Positions 42,667-50,067 of a stretch of DNA of 64,000 nucleotides are shown piece by piece. How positions within the stretch are numbered: the first letter of the stretch is position 1; each line of letters opens with the position of its first letter. The stretch comes from Armatimonadota bacterium. GTDB lineage: Bacteria; Armatimonadota; Chthonomonadetes; Chthonomonadales; CAJBBX01. The position numbers were made by a program, and so were the translations under genes. The notes below the pieces were generated by a model. The model was not told where the DNA came from. It was given only the letters and a program-made list of their open reading frames with translations, and made no database searches. Where the stretch lies: the NCBI GenBank assembly GCA_026392115.1, contig JAPLCQ010000030.1, positions 1-64,000 on the forward strand, in the 5' to 3' direction.

Positions 42667-44641
42667 CTACGCCACCAGGACACAACCCAACGCCGGAACC
42701 GTCACCTGACCGGTGTCCCGCGCCAAGGGCGTCCGACTCGTCTCCCGGCCCACCGCGGTGATCGTGGCGCCCAGCGGCAACCGCGGGTCGCTGAGGCGGA
42801 CCGTCTGGGGCTCGTTGGTCCAGTTGGCCAGAACCACGCCGTGCCTGCCCTCGGGGTCGGTCCAGGCGGAGTGGGCCACGGCGGGCACTTCGTGCTTGCG
42901 GCCCGGGCGCTCCCAGCGGCGGACCTCGATGCCCTGCACGTCGGCGGGACGCTGCATCCGGCCGTAGACCAGGAAAGGCCGCGCCGGGCCGCGCCGCAGG
43001 GCCGTGACGGTGCGCATCATCTCCAGCGAGTCCTCGTCGCTACCCACCTTGGGCTCCCACTCGGCCCAGTTGATGGTGTCGCGGTTCAGCAGCGTTCCGT
43101 CGCCGGTGAGAACGCCGCCGGTTATCTCTCCCAATACCAGGTTCCATGCGCTGCGAACCGCCATGGAGACGGGCTCGGGGCCGAAGCTCATCATCCCGTG
43201 CAGGATGGCGCACTCGTGGTAGAGGTACTGGTAGACGGGCACGAAGTCGGCCAGGCCCGAGGTGGGAGGGCTCACGCGAACGTCGCTCTGCTGAAAGAGG
43301 GGCAGGCAGGTCTCGTTGCAGGGCATCTCCGTGGAGTGGATCACCCCCGCCTCGCCGGCGCGGGCGTCCACCTGGCGGAACTCGCGCATCATGCGGCGCA
43401 TGGCCCGGGCCATCCACTTGCCGGGGATGCGCGGGTGGCCATGGTCCCTGGCGAAGCAGGGGAACGTGGCCGCGTTGCAGTTCTGGTCGAAGAACTGGAT
43501 CGACTCCATCCCCCACCCCACCAGCCGCTCCACGAACTCAGTGGCGATGCGGCGGGTCATGTCGTTATCCATGCACTGGACATAGCTGGGCCGCCAGCCC
43601 TGATCCCACGACTCGGGCCAGAGCGAACCGTCGGCCTGCAGCGACACGCTCCGCTCGCCTTCGTTCTCAACGAAGTACGCGTCGCCCTCGTAGCCGTTGA
43701 AGAGGTGCCGCGTGACCCATCGGGTGCCGTTGCAGAAGGAGCCCACGTGCCAGCCGCGCTCCCGGGCCATGGCGGCGAAGCGAGCCATCGACTCGTCGCC
43801 GCCGATGGGCGGGAAGCAGTCGGGATAGACCCACGGGCCGCCCCGCTCCCAGGACATGAGCACGGCCACCAGGGGCGCCTCGACGCGGTGCGCCACGGCC
43901 TCCAGCAACGGAATGCACTTTTCATAGGGCAGGAAGGCCTCGATGGGCGGCGCCACGCCGTCATCCACGTAGCCCTGCAGGCGGATGGTGATGTGCGGCG
44001 GCGAGTCGAGCAGCCACTCCGGCACATCGGTGCGGGCGGTCAACGGCGTGGCCCACTCCTGCTGGAGCGCCCAACCGCGGTAGAGTTCGGCCGCATCGTA
44101 CCAGTCGCCCTCGAAGCTGCTCAGCAGCACCTGGTACTCCAGCGTCCGGACGCCCGCGGGCCAGTCGCCGATGTGCGCCATCCCCAGGCGGACGCCCTGG
44201 CCCGAGCGAACGGGCCGGAAGAGCTTCACGTTGGCTTCGGTGTCGTCGCAGGCCAGGTAGACCCCGGCGCCCTGGGAGTAAGCGGCCATGAACTGCGCGA
44301 AGCTGCGGCCGGGGTAGTGGGGAGAGCTGCCGCTGGCGACCGAGAGACGCCAGAGCCCGGGCGCATCCTGCGGCAGCCCCTCCAACGCCGGGCCCCGCAG
44401 GAGCGATCCGAAGGCGGAGGGGTCCAGTCAGGCGGACCTCGGGAGTGTCACACTGACGCGAGTCGGCGGTTACGATCTCGCCCACATCCGTGAGCAGGTT
44501 CAGGGCGAAGGCGGGCAGGTCGCCGTCCGGGGCCAGAAGCTCGACACCGGGGTCGGCGAGCGACCGCATGGAGGTCAGGCGGCCCGTCTCCGGCTCGAAG
44601 CGCAGCACGTCGCAGGCGGTGGTCAGGCTCAGATCGGGCAT
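42667..44641 (-). pseudogene. DUF6259-like glycosidase-type gene, interrupted by one frameshift
   Basis: The frame starts at ATG 44641 (GGAGG six bases upstream) with MPDLSLTTACDVLRFEPETG and runs about 72 codons to EVRLT. It then shifts at the GG doublet at 44424-44425. The second frame continues DPSAFGSLLRGPALEGLPQ and runs to a stop at 42667. Removing one G gives a continuous protein of about 657 residues. The C-terminal part has a TIM-barrel character (VAVLMSWERGGPWVYP, GWHVGSFCNGTRWV, IQFFDQNCNAATFP) and a final beta-domain. It resembles DUF6259-type proteins found near glycoside hydrolases. No signal peptide is seen. It is in a run with a membrane protein gene and the cyclase. A real mutation and an assembly error are both possible. 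Confidence 0.7.
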
Positions 44642-44703
44642 CGGTGGCCTCCGGGGCTCAGGTGTGCCCCGAGCATACCCAAGGCAGGCCGTTCTGCGGC
44701 GGG

Positions 44704-46656
44704 TCAGGGCCAGAACTCGTAGGCCCGGAACCCGCGCGCGATTCCCACCAGCGTCCATCCCGCTCCCACGAGCATGTCGCCGAGGATCACGCCGAGCGCG
44801 AACGGAGCCGCCGACCGGTAGAGCCGCAGGCCGCCGTAGCGCATGACGATGCCCTTCAGGATGCTGCCGATCATGATCGGGAGCCATATCTGCGTGAGGC
44901 CCCAGGAGTTGGCCACCGCGTAGCCCAGCGGGTGGAACGGGAACCAGGCGAACCTCGACCGGAGGAGGCTCAGCGCCAGCGCGATGGCCATCCCGGCGCC
45001 GGCGGCGGTCATGGCAGGCTCGTTGCGACGGCCGCCCAGTTGGAACCACTCATGGACGCGGCTGTAGTTCTCCCGCGGGAACTCGCGCGGCCACTGCTCC
45101 ACGGCGGCGGTGGCGGCGCCGTACTGGTAGATGCCGTGCAGGTAGGTCCAGAACATGCCCACTGCCCCCACCGCCGCCGCGAGCATCAGGGCGCGAGCCA
45201 GGTCGCGCTGCGACAGGCCGGACACGTCCGCCATCTTCATCCCCTCAAGCTGGTGCGGCAGCGGGTTGGCGAAGTAGGTCCGGTTGAACCAGTAGGTAAG
45301 GCCGAACAGGGCCAGGGCCCTCGGCCCCAGCGCCGCCGGCCCGAAAGAGGCGAGCAGCAGGTTGGCGGGGCCCACGTTGTGCATATCGTGGATCGGCAGG
45401 CCGAACTCCGCACGAAGCCGACCGATCACCAGCGTCAAGGCCAGGTAGATCACAAAGAAGACCACGGCAACCCAGGCCGGCATCCCCGCGGCCACGAGGA
45501 ACGCGCAGAGCAGCAGCAGGCCGATGCCGCCACCCACGAACGCGGTACGGTAGGCCATGGGCTCCTGCTCATCGCCCCTGGCGCCGGGACGGCGCGACCA
45601 GGCGGAGGCCCAGGCATCGGCCAGATGGCGCCGGCCCGACCAGAGCGCCATGATGCAGACCACCATGTAGGCCCCGAACGCCTGCGCGCTCTCGTAGGGC
45701 GCGACCGCGTCGAACCCCGCGCCCGACGAGAAGACCTGCTCCTGCCCGAGCGCTGCCACGGCGACCAGTTCCAGCTTGTAGAGGAGGTAGAAGACCCAGA
45801 GCGAGAGGGATAGCTCGAACGGCATCAGGAACGCCAGCCCCGCCGCGAAGGGGTAGAAGCTGATCTTCACCACGCCGATCCCGGTCCAGGGAGCCGAGAC
45901 AAAGACGCTCTGGACCTCCTGCCGCTTGATGGGGATCATGGGGATCCATGGCATCAGGTACGCGGCGCCGTTATAGAGCCCCAGCAGGGCGGCGAGGCCG
46001 AGGCCGAACGCCAGCGGTCGGCTGCGCCAGAACGCCGCGCCGGAGGTCATCTCGATGGGCAGGTGCGCCGTCGGGTAGTTCAGCCGCTCGGCGCTGGTCC
46101 ATTGCCGCCGCATGAGCGCGCTGATGCAGAGCATGGTCCAGAGCAGGACCACGGTGAAGAGGATCCAGGCCAGGCAGGGCACCACCCAGGGACGCCAGTT
46201 CTCGGGCCGGTAAAGAGACGACCAGCCGTCGTAGAAGTTGCGCACGGCGACGGGGTCCGACACGGTGAGCCATCGCGGCAGATGCGGAACGAACGAGCCG
46301 GCCCAGCGATTGCGGCCGTCGGCGAACCGGGTGGGATACGGAAGGAACGAGACCAGCAACTGCCCCATCTGCTGCGCACCCAGCGCCGAGCCGATGCAGA
46401 CCATGGCGAAGATGGCCAGCAGTTCGCCCCTGTGCAGTGGCGCCCTGCGCCCCGGCGAGAGGCGGCCCGCGGCGGCGTTGAGCCCGAGCAGCGCCGCCAG
46501 CGTAAAGAGCGCGTTGCAGAAGGGCACGACGTTGGTGAAAAGCGACCAGCGCACCAGCTCCACCTGCACCAGCCACATCTGGTTCAACACTATCGCCAGG
46601 ACGCCGACCGCGTAGGCGCGCGGGCGGAGTCGCCACGCACCAGCCGCCATGACCAT
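44704..46656 (-). CDS. DUF6785/DUF6784-type polytopic membrane protein
   Basis: The 650-aa protein has about 14 transmembrane helices. The conserved segments RLNYPTAHLPIEM, FPFAAGLAFLMPFELS-like text near residue 275, FGLPIHDMHNVGPANLLL and HPLGYAVANSW match the DUF6785/DUF6784 proteins, which are distantly related to oligopeptide transporters and often lie beside glycoside hydrolase genes. ATG 46656 follows AAGGAGG by five bases. It is 62 bp upstream of the DUF6259-like gene, with which it probably forms an operon. Transport of a sugar or peptide is plausible but unproven. Confidence 0.8.
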   Translation of the reverse strand: MVMAAGAWRLRPRAYAVGVLAIVLNQMWLVQVELVRWSLFTNVVPFCNALFTLAALLGLNAAAGRLSPGRRAPLHRGELLAIFAMVCIGSALGAQQMGQLLVSFLPYPTRFADGRNRWAGSFVPHLPRWLTVSDPVAVRNFYDGWSSLYRPENWRPWVVPCLAWILFTVVLLWTMLCISALMRRQWTSAERLNYPTAHLPIEMTSGAAFWRSRPLAFGLGLAALLGLYNGAAYLMPWIPMIPIKRQEVQSVFVSAPWTGIGVVKISFYPFAAGLAFLMPFELSLSLWVFYLLYKLELVAVAALGQEQVFSSGAGFDAVAPYESAQAFGAYMVVCIMALWSGRRHLADAWASAWSRRPGARGDEQEPMAYRTAFVGGGIGLLLLCAFLVAAGMPAWVAVVFFVIYLALTLVIGRLRAEFGLPIHDMHNVGPANLLLASFGPAALGPRALALFGLTYWFNRTYFANPLPHQLEGMKMADVSGLSQRDLARALMLAAAVGAVGMFWTYLHGIYQYGAATAAVEQWPREFPRENYSRVHEWFQLGGRRNEPAMTAAGAGMAIALALSLLRSRFAWFPFHPLGYAVANSWGLTQIWLPIMIGSILKGIVMRYGGLRLYRSAAPFALGVILGDMLVGAGWTLVGIARGFRAYEFWP

Positions 46657-46734
46657 GGGCGCCTCCTTCTCGTGCGAGTGTAAGCCACCAGGGCCGAGCT
46701 GTCAAGCGGAGGGCCCGTCGCCGGCCGGGCTCCG

Positions 46735-46947
46735 CTACGCCAAGCTCAACGCGAAGCGAATGGCGGCCTCGACTTCGTTCATCTTCTGCCGGCTCAGTGG
46801 CGCGATGCGTTCGCGCAGCGTCGCCTTGCTCAGGGTTTGCAGGGAGTCCAGATCTACGACGGCGTCCCGAGTCAGCACGATCACCGGACGCCTCCCGACG
46901 GGCTCAGGCAGGTCCGCCCACCAGGCCTCGCCACGGCGGATCACCAC
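46735..46947 (-). pseudogene. MazF/PemK-type toxin remnant with internal deletion
   Basis: The 70-aa frame begins VVIRRGEAWWADLPEPVGRR, the N-terminus of MazF/PemK endoribonucleases. It then jumps from IVLTRDAV to VDLDSLQTLSKATL and ends MNEVEAAIRFALSLA, a typical MazF C-terminus. Roughly 40 residues that would form the central strands are missing in frame, compared with the usual 110-115 residues. The GTG start at 46947 overlaps the stop of the antitoxin remnant, as in intact modules. The toxin is very probably inactive. Confidence 0.72.
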
Positions 46948-47148
46948 TCCGATGCCCCAACCGCCGAGCCGCCGAGGGCGCCCCATGCCACTTCGGCATC
47001 CGTCTCCGGCTGAGCCGCGTAGGAGGCAACCGTCCGCGCCACGTCGTACCGTTCCCGCTCGTCTCGGAGCAACGCCTCGACCGCTCGGCGGAAGTAGTTG
47101 CAGAGTACATTCGGGCAACCTGATGCTTATCTTCACGCTCGTGACCAT
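46941..47148 (-). pseudogene. Ribbon-helix-helix antitoxin remnant, frameshifted
   Basis: ATG 47148 opens MVTSVKISIRLPE, the beta-strand of a ribbon-helix-helix antitoxin. About 20 residues are then missing, and the frame changes near 47105 to NYFRRAVEALLRDERERYD, followed by VASYAAQPETDAEVAWGAL and a stop at 46941-46943. This matches the helix and toxin-binding tail of MazE-like proteins encoded ahead of MazF. AGGAGG precedes the start. The gene is broken at the nucleotide level, so the whole toxin-antitoxin pair is decaying. The rest of 47149-47363 holds no gene. Confidence 0.6.
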
Positions 47149-47363
47149 GGCTGCTACCATCCTCCTACCACCATCCTACCAAAGACCAGCGGCGTTGCGC
47201 GGCGGAGAACGGTGGACATGGGGCCGGGCCTGCTTGCGCGCGAGTGCATCGACGCTTCAGAATACGTGGCGCAGGGTCGGAAACACTTCTGCGCCGCCGG
47301 CAGTCGTCGGCGGGTCCCCCGCCCTGTCGTACCGTACGGCTACAATGCCGCGGAGGAGACACC

Positions 47364-48044
47364 ATGCATCGATCCCCTGCACTGCTCGCGGCGCTCGGGG
47401 TAGCCGCGGCGCTGCTCCAAACGGCCGTCCCCGCCTATGGCGCGCCCCAGGTTGCGGTCCGACCCCTGCCGAAGCCGGTGACCGCCGGCGGGATGCCGCT
47501 GAACGAGGCGCTGGCGAAGCGGCGCTCCTGCCGGTCGTTCGCCGACACGCCGGTGACGCTCCAGCAGCTCAGCCAGATCTGCTGGGCCGCGCAGGGCGTC
47601 ACCGAGATGGTGAAGGGCCTTCGCACGGCCCCGGCCGCCATGGCGCTCTACGCCGTGCGGCTCTTCGTGGTGGATCGGACAGGCTTGGCCGAGTACCTGC
47701 CGAAGGAGCACGCGCTGCGCACCGCCCGTGAAGGCGACCTGCTGCCCGCGGCCCGAGCCCTGGCCCTGAACCCGGCCACCTCGGGCGAGCCGCCGGTCGT
47801 GCTGCTGCTCTGTGTCGATCTGGCCGCGTTGCAGGCCCGGGCGGGCGCCAAGTCCGAGCGCTTCGCGCTGCTGGAGGCAGGACACGTGGCCCAGAACATC
47901 CTCCTACAGGTGACGGCCCTGGGCCTGGTGAGCGTCCCGGTGGGAGGCGTCGACGAGGCGAAGGCAGGGGAGGCCCTGAAGCTGCCCGACGGCGTACGCG
48001 CGGTCTACGCGATGCCCGTGGGCAAGGCGAAGCCCGTTCCTTGA
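47364..48044 (+). CDS. Secreted SagB-type nitroreductase-family protein
   Basis: The 226-aa product has a signal peptide (residues 1-26) and then the nitroreductase-fold motifs LAKRRSCRSFADTPVTLQQL, ICWAAQGVTE, APAAMALYAV and EAGHVAQNILLQVTALGL. These are characteristic of the SagB/ThcOx branch of flavin-dependent oxidoreductases. GGAGGAG at 47352-47358 supports ATG 47364. An exported flavoenzyme of this type is known from environmental genomes, but its substrate is unknown. It converges on the outer-membrane protein gene and shares a terminator with it. Confidence 0.82.
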   Translation: MHRSPALLAALGVAAALLQTAVPAYGAPQVAVRPLPKPVTAGGMPLNEALAKRRSCRSFADTPVTLQQLSQICWAAQGVTEMVKGLRTAPAAMALYAVRLFVVDRTGLAEYLPKEHALRTAREGDLLPAARALALNPATSGEPPVVLLLCVDLAALQARAGAKSERFALLEAGHVAQNILLQVTALGLVSVPVGGVDEAKAGEALKLPDGVRAVYAMPVGKAKPVP

Positions 48045-48049
48045 CATGA

Positions 48050-48110
48050 GCGCGGGGCCACGGGGGAGTGGTTCGGCCGCTGCCGTACCGACGGCCCCGT
48101 GGCCCCGCGC
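48050..48110. terminator. Bidirectional terminator hairpin with a perfect 16-bp stem
   Basis: Positions 48050-48065 (GCGCGGGGCCACGGGG) are perfectly complementary to 48095-48110, with a loop of 29 nt. The structure lies between two convergent gene ends, at 48044 and 48136. No T-run follows, but the stem is the most stable in the window. It is suited to stop or protect both transcripts. Confidence 0.6.
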
Positions 48111-48135
48111 CGGTCTGCCCCGGCAGGGCATCGCC

Positions 48136-48594
48136 TCAGAAGCGGAGGCCCACGCTCACCTCCGGCAGGAAGGGCGCCACTTCGTCGCCCATCGGGACCA
48201 TGGCGCCGAAGCGGCCCGAGATGCCGTTCTTGGGGCGCGACACGTAGAAGAGGCCCGGCGCGATGTAGACGCCCAGGCCGGCGCCGATCCGGAGGCTGTA
48301 GGCGAGGCCGGCGTTCTCGCCTTGTGGGGTCGCCACGGCCTCGGCGATGAAGCCGGTTCGGACGACGTCGAGCTCAGCGAACGAACGGCTGACCGAGCGG
48401 TTTCGGTACACCATGCCGCTGCCGAGCCCGATCGAGAGCTTGCCGTCGCGGTCCGCGGGCATGTGGACCACCAGCGGCGCTCCCAGCCAGAGCGTCGGGT
48501 GGAGCGCCCCGCCGCTGCCCTGTTCGGCTCGGGCGGGGCCCATCACTAGCAGACTACCGGCGGCCGCGAGTACGACTGTCAGAGACCTTGACAT
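48136..48594 (-). CDS. Small outer-membrane beta-barrel-like protein
   Basis: The 152-aa product has a signal peptide (residues 1-23, ending MGPARAEQ). It is followed by alternating hydrophobic strands such as PTLWLGAPLVVHMP and SLRIGAGLGVYIAPGLFYV, and a final PEVSVGLRF. A terminal Phe in an alternating strand is the usual outer-membrane assembly signal. Other strands are short, so the barrel would be small. ATG 48594 is chosen because GAGGAG precedes it. The longer reading to 48717 has no such site and starts in unlike sequence. The function is unknown. Confidence 0.65.
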   Translation of the reverse strand: MSRSLTVVLAAAGSLLVMGPARAEQGSGGALHPTLWLGAPLVVHMPADRDGKLSIGLGSGMVYRNRSVSRSFAELDVVRTGFIAEAVATPQGENAGLAYSLRIGAGLGVYIAPGLFYVSRPKNGISGRFGAMVPMGDEVAPFLPEVSVGLRF

Positions 48595-48631
48595 ATCGCG
48601 TCTCCTCTCCGAGGTGTTGCCGGAGCCACAA

Positions 48632-48658
48632 CGGAGGGGCCGCGACGGCGCCCCTCCG
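48632..48658 (-). promoter_or_regulatory. Hairpin in the 5' leader of the outer-membrane protein gene
   Basis: CGGAGGGGC at 48632-48640 pairs perfectly with GCCCCTCCG at 48650-48658. It sits 38 bp upstream of the minus-strand start at 48594, in a 303-bp gap between divergent genes (48594 and 48898). It could affect mRNA stability or act as an attenuator. No clear promoter was identified in the gap. Confidence 0.35.
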
Positions 48659-48897
48659 CGCCACCCGAGCCGGCATGGGCAGAGGCCCGCCTCCAAGGTG
48701 GTAGCCGATTCTAACACCGATGCCGATAGGGGGGTTGATTACCTATGGCATGCTCGAGACCCTGAAGACTCCAGGCATGGACCCAACAGGGCAAACCCCC
48801 GGGCGGGGCTTCACTGTCCGGCGCGGCCGCGCCGCCGCAGTCTATCCTATAGCAGCAAACGCGGCGCGGCTCCGAGCTGCGCCGGGTGGAGGCCGAA

Positions 48898-49938
48898 ATG
48901 GGTACGAGACGTAGCCCGTGGACCACGGTCCCGATGGCCGTGGCCGTTCTGGTCGCAGCGGCTTTGCTTGGGCAAGCCCGATGCGCAAGCGCGATCGGAG
49001 CGCAGGCGGGCCGGAGGCAGCCCGGCAAGAGCCCGGTAAAGGTGTTCATACTGGCGGGGCAATCGAACATGGAGGGGCAGGCCGTCGCCGACTTGGACGG
49101 CAAGGACTACAACGGCGGCAAGGGCACATTGGCGTCTCTGCTGCGCGACCCGGCCAGGTCCGCCATGTTCCGGCACTTGCAGGATGACGCCGGGCAGTGG
49201 GCCGAGCGGCAGGACGTCTGGGTGCGGTACAAGCCCGAGGAGGGGCCGGTCAAGGCGGGGCCGCTGACGCTGGGCTTCACCGTGTACGGCGGCAAGCACC
49301 ACTTCGGTCCCGAACTGCAGTTCGGCCATGTGATGGGCGATCTCCTGGGCAACCAGGCGCTGCTCATCAAGACCGCGTGGGGCGGCAAGAGCCTCTACCA
49401 GGACTACCGCCCGCCCAGCTCAGGCGGCGCGGTCGGCCCCTACTACACGAAGATGATCGCGGAGGTGCGCGAGGCCCTGGCCAACCTGAAGGCCGAGTTC
49501 CCCGGCTATGACGGCCGCGGCTACCAGTTGGCCGGCTTCGTATGGTACCAGGGCTGGAACGACGGATGCGACCCGAAGCACGCGGTTCCCGAGTACGAGC
49601 AGAACCTCGTGAACCTCATCAAGGACGTCCGCAAAGAGCTGAAGGCCCCGAAGCTGCCCGTGGTCATCGGCGAACTGACCGGCCCGTGGGTCACAGCAAC
49701 AGGCGAGTGGGCGGATCTCCGGCGGGCGCAGGCAAGCGCGGCCACTCGCCCGGAGTTCCGCGGCAATGTCCTGTTCGTCCCGACCCATGACTTCGTCCGG
49801 AAGCCGGAGGACTCCCCGTGTCCCGGCCACGGTCACCACGAGTTCGCCAACGCGGAGACCTACTTCCTGGTGGGCAACGCGCTGGGCGAAGGGATGAAGC
49901 GGCTGATCACAAGAGGGGGCGCGGGCGCCCTGAACTGA
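48898..49938 (+). CDS. Secreted SASA-domain carbohydrate O-acetylesterase
   Basis: The 346-aa product has a signal peptide (to about residue 33) and the esterase signature FILAGQSNMEGQ with nucleophile Ser56. TAWGGKSLYQDYRP, FVWYQGWNDG and GHHEFANAETYFLVG, with the expected catalytic His, follow. These are features of the SASA (sialate O-acetylesterase / CE6) family, which removes acetyl groups from plant polysaccharides and other sugars. GGAGG at 48888-48892 sets ATG 48898. It is the first gene of a long plus-strand run with a rhamnosidase and arabinose genes, so deacetylation of acetylated pectic or hemicellulosic chains is likely. Confidence 0.85.
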   Translation: MGTRRSPWTTVPMAVAVLVAAALLGQARCASAIGAQAGRRQPGKSPVKVFILAGQSNMEGQAVADLDGKDYNGGKGTLASLLRDPARSAMFRHLQDDAGQWAERQDVWVRYKPEEGPVKAGPLTLGFTVYGGKHHFGPELQFGHVMGDLLGNQALLIKTAWGGKSLYQDYRPPSSGGAVGPYYTKMIAEVREALANLKAEFPGYDGRGYQLAGFVWYQGWNDGCDPKHAVPEYEQNLVNLIKDVRKELKAPKLPVVIGELTGPWVTATGEWADLRRAQASAATRPEFRGNVLFVPTHDFVRKPEDSPCPGHGHHEFANAETYFLVGNALGEGMKRLITRGGAGALN

Positions 49939-50067
49939 GCGGCTGCCGGCCCGTCATCACGCCCTTTACTCCGCCTCCTCCCGGCTGGGGCAGGTATCGG
50001 GCCGGCCTCGGGCGAACCTAGGGGCAGCAACTTGCGCCGGTCCGTCCGGCCCCCGGAGGCTCACCCC

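Noticed and set aside
48720-48914. A 64-codon frame in the gap before the esterase gene
   Set aside because: It has no ribosome-binding site or recognisable sequence and overlaps the start of the esterase gene.
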